From contig JAYEVJ010000383.1 of assembly GCA_036346265.1 (NCBI GenBank), positions 1-64,000 of the forward strand: a stretch of 64,000 bases of DNA. The letters are read 5' to 3'. The notes below the pieces were generated by a model. It saw nothing but the letters and a program-made list of their open reading frames with translations, did no database searches and was not told where the DNA came from. Positions 1 through 12,283 of the stretch are shown here, piece by piece. The stretch is from Melocanna baccifera (lineage: Eukaryota > Streptophyta > Magnoliopsida > Poales > Poaceae). Both the position numbers and the translations under genes were made by a program. Numbering within the stretch: position 1 is the stretch's first letter; each line of letters opens with the position of its first letter.

Positions 1-1160
1 GTCCTGCAGATCAATGCTAGTACACACAGCTCAAACAGTAAAAGATGATACATTGCCAACAACGCTTATTACAATAGTAATCAAGTTTTACAAAGGCCAT
101 AGCCTTACTAAGGTTCATGTAACCTCAAGCAAAAATAAACACAGCGAAGCAAAAGATAACTTGATCGACCCATCAATCGCCACGTGCAATTGACTGGGAG
201 ACGAATCCTAGGCATCCGGGAATAATCCACCGCATCCACATTCGGCAGTAAGTCATACTCTCCAACCTTGATCTTCTCCATTCTCTCGCTTATATTTATA
301 GAGCAACAGTGAGTACAAAAATGTACTGCAAGTCTTGGGAAAATGCATAGATGTAAGGTTTCACAAAGGAAGGCTATATGGTTTATTTGCAAAATCAGCA
401 TTTTATTTCAAATCTACATAATTACTTTAAAAGCCATTTTGTAAACAACTTGTTTTTAATAATCGAAATTGATAAGTACTTTAGTGAAGGTTAAACTACC
501 AACACTAATATCTCGTGCCATCACACCAATTTTCAAAACCTCAAAGTTACACCCCGATCCGAACATCACGAGTTATACTACTCCCGAGTTTTTCTCCAAC
601 TCATTTTGTTTTGAAATAAAACCAAAACTTCTACCATGTGAATGCATTCTTGCTCGCCCTTGACCGTGGGCACGGCTATTCGAATAGTTTTACTCGCAGA
701 GGTTGTACACTTTACCCACAAGAGATAAATTATCTTAATAGTCAACACGCTTCCTTTGGCATGAGACCCGATAAATTATCACAAAGCCTTTCGCCTACTC
801 CAAAGATAGTTTAAATACCACCCGCTATAGGTTTCACCACAACTCGAATCCACGAGTTGGAGCCCCTCTGCGCCATATGAGTACAAGAAACCCCGTCCTC
901 ACTATGAGTAACCAGACACCCTGCACTCAATACACCACCGTGATATCTAAACTACACTATTATAGGTAGTTAGCTAGGTCGCACTCCATATAGACTTGTG
1001 GTTGTACTGCTTTGCTTAGTTTGGACAAACACAAGCGCCGGTCCTTAAACCACTGTGGTGGCTCATTCACAAACCCAACAATTCTCGTGCTATCGCACCA
1101 CCAAACCTTCCATCCACCCTTGTCAACTTTTCCTTTGAATTTCATTTTTATTTTCAAATT

Positions 1161-1280
1161 AACAATGGTAACATACATTACCACTTTTCAAACAAAATAT
1201 TTAACAATGGTAACATCCATTACCAATGTTCAAACAAAATATTTAACAATGGTAACATCCATTACCAATGTTCAAACAAA
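1161..1280 (-). repeat. Three 42-bp tandem units, each with a TGGTAA/TTACCA hairpin (left LTR)
   Basis: Units start at 1161, 1203 and 1245. Each contains a perfect 6-bp inverted repeat TGGTAA...TTACCA around a 6-base loop (1166-1183, 1208-1225, 1250-1267). The same three units occur in the other LTR at 10717-10836, so the array predates the insertion. Confidence 0.85.
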
Positions 1281-2714
1281 TCATTCATCAAAACATTTGA
1301 TAAACCTGCTACTCATTTGAACATTATTATATTTATTTGCTACGCTAAGCATTTGCTAGTATTTAAACATTCAACAATTGTAACACTAACTCATTATTGA
1401 GTCAAAAGGGATATCCTAAGTTGACAATGGTACAAGGTAAACAATTTTCAATGGAAGGTATAACAAATTGGGTCTTTAACTAAGTTTTCTAAATCAAATT
1501 ATCACTTGATATAACATAAGCATGCATTAATTTAAAATAACTACCTAAACATTTTATAAATCATTTGAGCAAGTTGATCAAAGGAAACTTGCAAAACATA
1601 GGAGCAAAATGGTCAAAGGAGACTTGCCTTCCGTGTCCGGTTGAAATCTTCCACAACTTGCTCTTGAGGTTGCTCTGACAAATCGGTCTCTACACGTAAA
1701 TCGAGAATTCCAAATAAATAAAATAAAATAAAAATTCAAAAATTGAAAATAAATATACCAAATGAAAGATTGAAATTTTAGATGAATTTAGAAATTTGAA
1801 TGGACCAATTTGGAGCTAAAATGAAAAAGATATGGCTATTTGAAAATCTCAGATTTGAATAAATCCAGAAATTGGAAATCTCTCGACATGTGGGGTCCAC
1901 TGGTCAGCAATTTCATTTAAAATAAGTCTCGACATGTGGGACCCATGAACTCGGACCCACTTGTCGCTGGCTAGCGCAGAGGGGTGGTCGATGACGGTGG
2001 GGCCTACCAGGTCATGGATTAAACGAGAAAACTCAACCTCGCCACGCGGAGCGGGCTCAACGCGCGCGAGGAGTGGAGGGGAAGAGAGCGCGCTAGCCAA
2101 GTGAGCGGGAGGCACCGCCACCCTAATGGGTAGGTAACCTCTTGAGGGTTATTCGCGGAGGCCGGCCGGGCAACGTGGCATACACGCGGTCGCCACGGGC
2201 GCCACGCGTGTACCGCGTGGAACGGCGGCAATGAGGCGCCGCGCGGCCGGTAGTGGCGCCGACGGGCGGCCACTGGCGCCACGCGGCGCCACCACGCCGC
2301 AGCCGCATACGTGGCACGGCCGCCGAGGAAAGGGGCCCGACCGGGTCGCCGCGCCCGGCGGCGGCGCGCGCAACCGGCGGCGCAAAGCGAGAGGGAGGGA
2401 AGGAGAATGCTTTGCCGTACGCACGGCGCCCGAGGATGATCGGATCGGCGACGGCAAAATGGGCGGCGGTCGGAGAGGGCTTCACGGCGCGAGGGGTTCC
2501 GGGTCGCAACAACTCGTAAGAGTGGTCGCCGAGATCGCTCGGCACCAAAGAACGCCGAGGAAGCTCCGTGAATCTCGGGAAGGCTTGAAGCGGCGGCGAT
2601 TGCTCGCCGGAGTGGAAAGTGGCGACGGAGGAAATCAAGCGCAAGAGGTCTCTCGGCCGACAAAGGCAATTGGAGGTGGAGAAAGTAAAGGACTCGAGAC
2701 ACGGCTCGGGCTGG

Positions 2715-2722
2715 ATTTATAG
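2715..2722 (-). promoter_or_regulatory. Probable TATA box, left LTR copy
   Basis: Same CTATAAAT element as at 12276-12283, conserved between the two LTRs. In the 3' LTR it would drive read-out to the left of the window, not the element itself. Confidence 0.4.
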
Positions 2723-3806
2723 AAGGATGGGGTGTAACGGAAACATGGAACTCGCCGGACTTGGAACCGCCGAGCGGAGGCGACGGCGCATGAGCGTATA
2801 ATTAGATGAAATAATGCCGAAACGGTTGCGGAATGCGCTATTTGAATGTGCAGAGTGCGGGAAATATTGGTTAAGAAACCAAGCTTTAAAGCTTCGCTTT
2901 TTCGCTTAATGGCGGCAATGGCGAGACGCGGGAGGAAGAAAGTGGCGGAAGACGATCGCCGATGGGCCCGCATGTCGATGAGAGAGGAAAGGAGAGAAGG
3001 CGACGGCACGGCTCGGATGCACGACGCGCGCAGAGGAAAGTAATCAAGGCCGAGATGATGAGTGAAGGGGTAAGTGAAAAGATGCGTTGAGATTCAATCC
3101 GCAATCGGATTAAACCGAGCCGGCGAGGTGTACTAATGGCAACGGGCGCACGCGATCTAATACGCAATCATGAACGGTCAAGATGACGACACGCGCCGGG
3201 ACGACGGCTCGACAGTGGGACCTGGCCGCGTGAGTCCACACAGATCGGCCCATGACAGTGGGGCTCGCTTGTCGCCGAATCCAAAAAGAAACTCAACCGC
3301 GCGAGCGGGCTCGAACGAACGCCGAGGAGCGGGGAGGGAAGAGAGCGGCCGCGGTAACTGGCCCGGGGAGGATCAACCTACCCAATAAGGGCGATTACCC
3401 TTTGAGTATTAGCCGAGATGGCCGCCGCTGGCATTGATGCGCGACACTTGGCGCCGCGAGAGAGAGGGGAGGCGGGATGAGGCGAGACCGCGGGATTAGC
3501 TCAGTCGGGAGGAAGGGCTCTGATGCTTGACAAGTGTCACCGAGGAGATTTGATATTTAAATCTTTTATATATTTTAAATCAGAGGAGACTTTAAAATAC
3601 TAAAAATACCAAATAAATTCCAAAAATTCCAGAAAAATTCACATAATTCATCGATAATGTTTTAAACATATTAAAAATATTTCCAACTTATTTTGATATT
3701 AAATTTTCTTTTCAATGTAAACTTTAAGTTCTGAAAATTCCGATAATTGGAAATAATTAATTTAAAATTATTTCTTCAAAATAAAAGCAAAAATTGGGAT
3801 GTTACA

Positions 3807-3822
3807 AACTCTACCCCCTTAG
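3807..3822 (-). other. Polypurine tract of the chromovirus
   Basis: Read on the minus strand, CTAAGGGGGTAGAGTT directly precedes the 3' LTR start TGTAACATCC. This purine-rich run is the plus-strand priming site for reverse transcription. Confidence 0.75.
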
Positions 3823-3829
3823 AAGGAAT

Positions 3830-6800
3830 CTCACCCGAGATTCTGATGAACTCGAGAAATAGATTAGAAACTCGTCAAGATCCTCTTCTCGCTCCTGTGT
3901 TGCTTCCGATTCTCGACGGTTGCTCCATTGCACTTTGCGTAATTTGATAGTCTTGTTTCTTGTGCAGCTTCGCTTCTTCCAAAATCTTGACAGAAATTCA
4001 ATATGTCAAGTCCTCTTTAAATCAACATCCTCAAAAGGTATCAACTCCTCCGTACTCTCAAACACTTTTTCAATCGTGATACATGAAATACATCATGTAC
4101 ATCCGACAACCGAGGAGGAAGTTCTAGCCGATAAGTTTACTTCACCTCTTCTTGCTATAACTAGAAATGGTCCAATATACCTTGGGGCAAGCTTACCACC
4201 GACTTTGAATCGACGCATCCCTTTCATAGGTGACACTTTCAGATACACATGATCGCCTCGCTTAAATTCCAACATTCTTCGACGATTATCGCGATAACTC
4301 TTTGTCCGGTCTCAGGCTGCTTTCAATCGGTCTCTGATTAAGCTTAACTTGATCTTCGCTAACTTTAAGACATCCGTCCGAATACTTGACTTTCTCCGGT
4401 CTCACCAATATAACGGTGTTCTACATTTTTCGCCATACAAGGCTTCAAACGGAGACATCTTCGACTAGATTGATAACTATTATTATATGAGAATTCCGCA
4501 TAGGGCAAACTTTTATCCCAATGGCTTTATTGGCTAAAGCACATGCTCAAAGATATCTTCCAATATCTGATTTACCTGCTCGTTCGACCATCTATTTGAG
4601 GATGATAAGCAAGATCAAATTTAAATTGGTGCCCAAGACTTCATGAAGCTTCACAAAATCTTGAGGTAAATTGTGTTCCTCTATCCGACACGATCCTCTT
4701 TGGAACTCCATGCAAACACACAATTTTTGACATATAAAGCTCGCCAATCTATCTCCGAATATGTAGTCTTCACCGGTATGAAATGAGCGACTTTTGTTAA
4801 ACGGTCAACTATAACCCAAATTGAGTCATAACCTAACTTGGTTCTTGGTAGTCCTGTTATGAAATCCATTCCAATTTCCTCCCATTTCCATTCTGTATAT
4901 GCAGAGGTTGCAAAAGACCAGCAGGTCTTTGATGCTCGCTTAACTCTTTGACATATGTCACACAAGGCTACATATTCTGCATTTCCTTTTCATACTGCTC
5001 CACCAAGAACTTTCCTTTAAATCTCGATACATTTTTGTACTTCCGTGATGAATTGAATATCCCGATTCATGAGCTTCTTTTAAGATTAAATTTTATTTCC
5101 TTTTTTCTGTACTAGTATTCTCTTTCCAAACCAAAGAATTCCTTCTTCATCTTCTGAGAATCCAGGCGCTTTACCTTTCTTCATATTCTCTTTTATCTCT
5201 TTAACATATTTATCCTCTCGCTGGGCTGCCTTGATCTGATCTTCCAAGGTAGAGTGAACCTTCAATGCAGATGTAATACCTTCGTTAACTATTTCCAAAT
5301 TTAATCGTTGGAATTCCTCATGGAGGGTTAATCGCTTATCCGAATTGACAGATTATTCATATGACTCTTTCGACTCAAAGCATCGGCTACTACATTAGCT
5401 TTTCCTGGATGATAGTGTATTCCCACATCATAATCCTTTATCAATTCGAGCCATCTTCTTTGTCTCATATTAAGGTCAGGCTGGGTGAATATATACTTTA
5501 AACTTTTATGATCTCAGATATATCTCACACCGACATCGATTAAATAATGCCTCCATAACTTTAGAGCATGCACAACAAAGAAATAGTTCTAAATCATGAG
5601 TGGGATAATTTTCTTCATGCGGTCTTAATCGCTTTGATGCATAAGCTACCACCCTTCCTTCTTGCATTAACACACAACCAAGACCTTGTTTTGAAGCATC
5701 ACAAAATATCTCAAAATCTTTTCGAATATCTGTAACCGCAGAACCGTGCTGAAGTTAACCTTTTCTTTAACTCTTGAAAACTATCCTCACAGATTTACTC
5801 CATTCAAATTTCTTCTCCTTCTTTAACACTGGGTTAAAGGTCCGCAATCTTGGAAAAGCCTTCAATAAATCGACGATAGTAACTGCTAATCCTAAAAACT
5901 TCGATCTCTGCATCGCCTTGGGTGGAGTCCAATTTAATACATCCTTAACTTTTCCAGATCTACAGATACTCCTTCCGCTGAGATCACATGTCCCAAAAAC
6001 TCAATTTCCTTTAACCAAAATGCACATTTGCTAAATTTGGCATATAATCGGTGTTCACGAGTCTTTGCAACACTATCCTTAGATGACCTTCATGTTCTTT
6101 GTTATTCTTTGAATAGATAAGAATGTCATCTATGAAAACAACAACAAACTTATCTAAATAATCCATAAAGACTTTATTCATCAAGTTCATGAAATATGCC
6201 TGCATTTGTCGACTAAAAGACATCACCGTATACTCATATAATCCATATCTTGTATAAGGTCGTTTTGGTATATCTTCGATCTAATCTTCAATCGATGATA
6301 TCCTCGACCAAGATCAATCTTGGAAAAGACACTTGATCCTATGAGTTGGTCAAACAAATCATCGATCCGAGGTAAGGGATACTTATTCTTTATAGTGACT
6401 TCATTTAAAGCTCGATAATCAACGCACATCCGCTGACTACCATCCTTCTTCTTTACTAGAGCACCGCTCCCAAGGCAAGAACTTGGTCCGATGAATCCTT
6501 TCTCATACAATTCTTGGATCCGCTCTTGACTTCGCTAAATCATCTACCGACATCCGATAGGTCTCTTTGATATTGAGCCGTACTGTGCACCGATTTATAA
6601 CAAATTCAACTTCTCGATCGTGGTAATCCGGCAAATCTTCGTGAAAACATCCGGTACTCTAACTATCGACACATCTTCCAAACTTTTCCTTTTAGGTCAA
6701 GTTAACATATCGCCTTTCTTTGAGTGCATAATCGCCTCATGTCTTATCCGAATTCCATCGAATTGGTAAGGATAATGGCACGATTGGCACAATCTATCTG

Positions 6801-7150
6801 CCCTTTATACTTGATCAACCAATCCATACCAAGTATTATATCTATGCCATCGAGTCTATTATAATAAGGTTCGCTAGGAACTTTACTCCATTTATAATTA
6901 TGGTTGCACTAGGGCTAACCAAATTAGTCCTCAATTCTTTTCCAGGATTGACTATCATAAGGTCCTTTAGCAAACAAATTTTCCAATTATTCTTTCAACA
7001 AAAGCCTTTGTTACTTAAAGAATGTGTAGCTCCGTAATCAAATAATATAATTGCCGGTATCGAGTTCACTAGAAACTTACCGTAACTACATCCGTGCATA
7101 TTCCACGCTCTCGCGGTAACATGGTTGATACGCCTCGATTAATGTTTTGT
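3830..7150 (-). pseudogene. pol: Chromovirus pol: protease, RT, RNase H, integrase, chromodomain; broken
   Basis: Segments in element order: an aspartic protease active-site region near 7035-7060 reading FDYGATHS, with Tyr where Ser or Thr is usual in the D-S/T-G triad. The reverse transcriptase follows at about 5900-6510, with KKDGSQRMCVDYRALN and the catalytic FIDDILIYS. RNase H covers about 5330-5700, ending in a segment around HPGKANVVADALSR. Integrase core (about 4680-4965) has GMDFITGLP and VDRLTKVAHFIPV. The integrase C-terminus is at 4093-4275, and a chromodomain-like tail with KVQWSN and EREEDL lies at about 3830-3950. In-frame stops and frameshifts separate nearly every block. The chromodomain normally tethers integration to chromatin marks. 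Confidence 0.85.
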
Positions 7151-7289
7151 GGAGTCTTGGGAGTTTGAGGGCTTCCACGCCCTGACCATTGGTTGGAGCT
7201 CTTGCTGGTGTAGGGTCAAGATTGAAACGAACCGGGTTACCGCTGACGCTTTAGGACAGCTGCCGCATAGTGTCCCATATTCTTGCAAT

Positions 7290-8182
7290 TGTAGCATTGC
7301 ACCCCGCCGCTACATTTCGCTTTGCCGCAGCTTGGGCTGCATTTCCGCTTCTAGGAGCTTGAGGTAAAGGACGAGGTGCGTAAATCGTATCCTTGTATGA
7401 TTATGTACCGGAGGTCGGTTGTACCGTGGTGGCGTGAATCGTGAACCGCCGCAGATCGCCGAGCTTGGAACTTCCTCTTCCGGAGTCGAAGAGTTGGCGT
7501 TGAGCATCTTCTTGCAATAAAGCTTTATTCACTAGATGCTGAAAAGTAGGGTAGTCATTGGAGACTAATTGAACCTTGAGGTTGGGGTCTATCCTCCCAT
7601 GAACCTCCAAATCTTTATGCATCGCCACATCTTCTCGGGGCATATCTAGATAGCTGAATGAATTTGCTTAAATAAGCGGAAACGCTGTGTTTCCTCGCAG
7701 AGATGATGGAACTCCTTCCTCTTCATTTCCATAATACTCATAGGAATATGAGCATTACGGAAGGCTTCCAAAAATTCCGCCCAACCAATGTTCGGGCATC
7801 CCGTGTGCAAACAAAGAATTGTCCCACCAATTGGCAGCAACTCCTTGGAGTTGATGAGCAGATATATAACCTTCTCATGTTCAGCACATTGAGCTAGATT
7901 CAGCTTCCTTTCCACTTCCTTAATCCAATCATCCGCCTCCAACGGATCGGCAGATCCCTGCGAAGGTCGGGGTCGGGTCCTCATGAATTCCCGAGCTTAG
8001 ATCATGTGGGTGAATAGGTACTTGCTGAGCTTGATTGACTTGATTTTGGGCCAAAGCTCAAGAAGTTGTAGTTGCATGGCCATCATTTGTTCCATGTTGG
8101 GAGCTTGGGTGGCGGAGGTGGAATTGGGGCCTCATTGTTGTTGGGCGCTGGTTGTTGTTGATGTTGCTCTCGTGTTCACCAT
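7290..8182 (-). pseudogene. gag: Chromovirus gag, frameshifted
   Basis: Gag is the structural protein that packages element RNA. The start is taken at 8182, where the minus strand reads MVNTRATSTTT, a typical plant gypsy gag start. Recognisable parts follow in order: a DPLEADDWIKEVERKLNLAQ segment near 7900, the retrotransposon-gag core around 7650-7850 (HIPMSIMEMKRKEF), a segment with DPNLKVQLVSNDYP near 7500-7560, and a partial CCHC knuckle near 7290-7320. These parts lie in at least three frames, so several frameshifts break the gene. Confidence 0.8.
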
Positions 8183-8428
8183 CCAAGCTCCATCAAGAAA
8201 AGTACAGTAAAAGAGGGAAAAGCATAGATGAGAGATGGGGCAATTTATCATCCCAAAACAACACACAAGATTAACACAACATTGAGAAAACTCAACTTTT
8301 GAAATTCAAATTAACTTTTGAAATGGCTGTACCACAAATGCACAAGGCTCTGTACAATCCATTTTATTACATCATATCATTATAAAAGCGTTCTAGTATC
8401 GATAAACGACTCAAAAAGGGTAGTCTAT

Positions 8429-9193
8429 CTAACATCTAATTGTCCTCAACGATGATACGCTCCTCCGCTCCTCCTCGGATCCTCCTCTCGAGTCCGACGA
8501 GTGACTCGCCCACAACCACGGCAGCTTGTTCGCGAACGCGACCGTGATCGGCTCGCCAAAGTAGGTGATCTCGAACGGAAGCGCCGGGCGCCCTGGCCGA
8601 TCCGCCGATGTCGAGGTCGGGTAGCGGATCGGGCGCCGCACACTCTTCCTTGCCGTGAGCCTAGTGCGAGGTCCCGAGAGTTCGACCGAGCAAAGAACAG
8701 GAGCCGTGGAGTCGGTGTAGTGGTGGCAGCTCAAGACGCCCACCTCCGCCTCGGCAGCCGCTCCTCGCCGCATAGACGTCGGCGTGGGCGGCCCGACTCT
8801 GCAGCACTGTGCTCGAGAGTGTCGGAGTGGTCGAGCTCGACGCCGAAGCATCCGAGAAGTCCTATCTCCGCCGAGCTCGCGTAAGTCGCGGTCGATGCTT
8901 GGGTGAACGCACTGATGAGACAAAGCGTGGGTCGCCCACCACGATCCGAAAGCCTCGGTGGGTCCGCCCCGCTCGTAGTCGGAAAGAAGCGTATGGGCGA
9001 TCGTCAGAATTCCCCTTGTGCCTCCCGCACAACTCGCTATCGCCATCTTGGCCGCATCCTCGATAGCGCCCGCATGATGGGTCCGAGGGTGCTCAATACC
9101 GCAGAGACGGGTCAAGCCGCCTATCCGAGCATAGATGAATACTTCCATGGTCCATGAATCCATAGTCATCACTTTAGTGTTCCGCCCTCTCAA
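8429..9193 (-). CDS. Extra ORF between primer site and gag of the chromovirus, unknown function
   Basis: A 254-codon open frame on the element's sense strand lies between the primer-binding site and gag, where chromoviruses normally have only a short leader. It is GC-rich and Arg-rich. Near the N-terminus is a stretch around EHPRTHHAGAIEDAAKMA (about residues 35-52) that looks protein-like; the Arg-rich middle reads more like a shifted frame. Given the many indels elsewhere in this element, the present frame is probably a mosaic of a once longer ORF. Alternatively it is chance coding in a GC-rich leader. I do not recognise a domain. Confidence 0.35.
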   Translation of the reverse strand: MRGRNTKVMTMDSWTMEVFIYARIGGLTRLCGIEHPRTHHAGAIEDAAKMAIASCAGGTRGILTIAHTLLSDYERGGPTEAFGSWWATHALSHQCVHPSIDRDLRELGGDRTSRMLRRRARPLRHSRAQCCRVGPPTPTSMRRGAAAEAEVGVLSCHHYTDSTAPVLCSVELSGPRTRLTARKSVRRPIRYPTSTSADRPGRPALPFEITYFGEPITVAFANKLPWLWASHSSDSRGGSEEERRSVSSLRTIRC

Positions 9194-9490
9194 AATGGGC
9201 TGTTGATTATATTTCGATGCTGCATTAATCTGTCGAGAAGAGTCGCAAAGCTCCTCACTCTCGCCATGAGAATGGTGATCCCATGGGTCAAGACGACGAA
9301 GAACTCGCCATCTATAAGTTTGAAAATAAGGAGATCAAGAAAGATTTTTAAATAATGAGAGTAGGACAAGAACAAGATACTAAGTAAGAAAAGAGTAGAA
9401 GCAAAAGAAACTTATATTTTTGTACATAAATTTTTATTAAATATAAATCCTTAAAGCTTCCCAAAACCTAGGCTCGTCCTATACCAAGAT

Positions 9491-9502
9491 GGCTCGATAC
9501 CA
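9491..9502 (-). other. Primer-binding site of the chromovirus
   Basis: Read on the minus strand, one base after the 5' LTR end, is TGGTATCGAGCC. It matches the initiator-methionine tRNA 3' end used by most plant gypsy and copia elements (TGGTATCAGAGC type) with small differences. Confidence 0.75.
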
Positions 9503-10716
9503 CTGTGAGACCCGAGTAGAAACTCCTAGACCCCACTGTATTACTGCACTAGTCCTGCAGATCAATGCTAGTACACACAGCTCAAACAGTAAAAGATGAT
9601 ACATTGCCAACAACGCTTTATTACAATAGTAATCAAGTTTTACAAAGGCCATAGCCTTACTAAGGTTCACGTAACCTCAAGCAAAAATAAACACAGTGAA
9701 GCAAAAGATAATCTTGATCGACCCATCAATCGCCACGGTGCAATTGACTGGGAGACGAATCCTAGGCATCTAGAATAATCCACCGCATCCACATTCGCGC
9801 AGAAGTCATACTCTCCAGCTTGATCTTCCATTCTCTCGCTTTTATATTTATAGAGCAACAGTGAGTACAAAATGTACTCCGCAAGTCTTGGGAAAATGCA
9901 TAGATGTAAGGTTTCACAAAGGAAGGCTATATGGTTTATTTGCAAAATCAGCATTTTATTTCAAATCTACATAATTACTTTAAAAGCCATTTTGTAAACA
10001 ACTTGTTTTTAATAATCGAATTGGATAAGTACTTTAGTGAAGGTTAAACTACCAACACTAATATCTCGTGCCATCACACCAATTTTCAAAACCTCAAAGT
10101 TACACCTCGATCTCAACATCACGAGAGTTATACTACTCCCGAGTTTTTCTCCAACTCATTTTGTTTTGAAATAAAACCAAAACTTCTACCATGTGAATGC
10201 ATTCCTTGCTCGCCTTGACCGTGGGCACGGCTATTCGAATAGTTTTAACTCTGCAGAGGTTGTACACTTTACCCACAAGAGATAAATTATCTTAATAGTC
10301 AACACGCTTCCTTTGGCATGAGACCCAGATAAATTATCACAAAGCCTTCGCCTACTCCAAGATAGTTTAAATACCACCCGCTATAGTTTCACCACAACTC
10401 GAATCCACGAGTTGGAGCCCTCTTGCGCCATATGAGTACAAGAAACCCCGCCCTCACTATGAGTAACCAGACACCTCGGCACTCAATACACCACCGGTGA
10501 TATCTAAACTACACTATTATAGGTAGTTAGCTAGGTCGCACTCCATATAGACTTGTGGTTGTACTGCTTTGCTTAGTTTGGACAAACACAAGCGCCGGTC
10601 CTTAAACGACTGTGGTGGCTCATTCACAAACCCAACAATTCTCGTGCTATCGCACCACCAAACCTTCCATCCACCCTTGTCAACTTTTCCTTTGAATTTC
10701 ATTTTATTTTCAAATT

Positions 10717-10836
10717 AACAGTGGTAACATACATTACCACTTTTCAAACAAAATATTTAACAATGGTAACATCCATTACCAATGTTCAAACAAAATATTT
10801 AACAATGGTAACATCCATTACCAATGTTCAAACAAA
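10717..10836 (-). repeat. Three 42-bp tandem hairpin units (right LTR)
   Basis: Counterpart of 1161-1280, with units at 10717, 10759 and 10801. The first unit has one base change (AACAGTGG) that breaks the outer part of its hairpin. Confidence 0.85.
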
Positions 10837-12275
10837 TCATTCATCAAAACATTTGATAAACATGCTACTCATTTGAACATTATTATATTTATTTGCTACG
10901 CTAAGCATTTGCTAGTATTTAAACATTCAACAATTGTAACACTAACTCATTATTGAGTCAAAGGGATATCCTAAGTTGACAATGGTACAAGGTAAACAAA
11001 TTTTCAATGGAAGGTATAACAAATTGGGTCTTTAACTAAGTTTTCTAAATCAAATTATCACTTGATATAACATAAGCATGCATTAATTTAAAATAACTAC
11101 CTAAACATTTTTCTAAATCATTTGAGCAAGTTGATCAAAGGAAACTTGCAAAACATGGGAGCAAAATGTTCAAAGGAGACTTGCCTTCCTGTGTCTGGTT
11201 GAAATCTTCCACAACTTGCTCTTGAGGTTGCTCGGACAAATCGGTCTCTACACGTAAATCGAGAATTCCAAATAAATAAAATAAAATAAAAATTCAAAAA
11301 TTGAAAATAAATATACCAAATGAAAGATTGAAATTTTAGATGAATTTAGAAATTTGAATGGACCAATTTGGAGCTAAAATGAAAAAGATATGGCTATTTG
11401 AAAATCTCATATTTGAATAAATCCAGAATTGAAATCGACATGTGGGGTCCACTGGTCAGCAATTTCATTTAAAATAAGTCTCTGACATGTGGGACCCACT
11501 GAACTCGGGACCCACTTGTCAGTGGCTAGCGCAGAGGGGTGGTCGATGACGGGTGGGGCCTACCTGTCAGCGCGGATTAAAACGGAGAAAACTCAACCTC
11601 GCGGCGCGAGCGGCTCGAACGCGCCGAGGAGTGGGAGGGGAAGAGAGCGCGCTAGCCAAGTGAGCGGGAGGCACCGCCTACCCCTAATGGGTAGGTAACC
11701 TCTTGAGGGTTATCTCGCGGAGGCCGCGGGCAACGTGGCATACACGTGGTCGCACACCGGCGCCACGTGTACGCGCGTGGAACGGCGGCAATGAGGCGCT
11801 CGCGTGGTCGGTAGTGGCGCCGATCGCGCGCCACCTGGCGCCACGCTGCCGCCACACGCGCAGCCGCATACGTGGCACGGCCGCCGAGGAAAGGGCCGGA
11901 TCGGCGTCGCCGGCGCCCGGCGGCGGCGGCGCTAACCGGCGGCGCAAAAGCGAGAGGAGGAAGGAGAATCTGCTGTACTTTCGCGACGCGCTCGAGGATG
12001 ATCGGACGGCGAGACGGCAAAATGGGCGGCGGTCGGAGAGGGCTTACCGCGGCGGAGGGGTTCCGGTCGCAACAACTCGTAAGAGTGGTCGCCGAGATCG
12101 CCGGGCACCAAAGAACGCCGAGGAAGCTCCGTGAATCTCGGAAGGCTTGAAGCGGCGGCGATTGCTCGCCGGAGTGGAAAGTGGCCGACGGAGGAAATCA
12201 AGCGCAAGAGGTCTCTCGCCGACAAAGGCAATTGGAGGTGGAGAAAGCGAAAGGACCGAGACACAGGCGGCGGCA

Positions 12276-12283
12276 ATTTATAG
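12276..12283 (-). promoter_or_regulatory. Probable TATA box of the 5' LTR (CTATAAAT)
   Basis: On the minus strand CTATAAAT lies at the same place in both LTR copies (also 2715-2722), downstream of the CG-rich U3 block. That is where the U3 promoter of a long gypsy LTR is expected. Transcription would run leftwards. The position is inferred, not measured. Confidence 0.45.

Larger units (their letters stand above)
1..3806 (-). repeat. 3' LTR of the chromovirus (left copy, start cut by window edge)
   Basis: Position 1 corresponds to 9552 of the right copy, so about 48 bases are missing. On the plus strand the LTR ends GGGATGTTACA, which read on the minus strand is the start TGTAACATCCC. From the LTR 5' end (high coordinates) it has an AT-rich start, a CG-rich block (about 2000-3500) with many short shadow ORFs, then an AT-rich half with tandem repeats and hairpins. 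The long ORFs in the CG-rich block are not credible genes: they lie in a non-coding LTR and are not conserved in frame between the two copies. Confidence 0.9.

Noticed and set aside
2019..2722. Long ORFs (up to 227 codons) on both strands in the CG-rich LTR block, also 11489-12366
   Set aside because: They overlap each other in several frames, lie in non-coding LTR, and are not conserved in frame between the two LTR copies.
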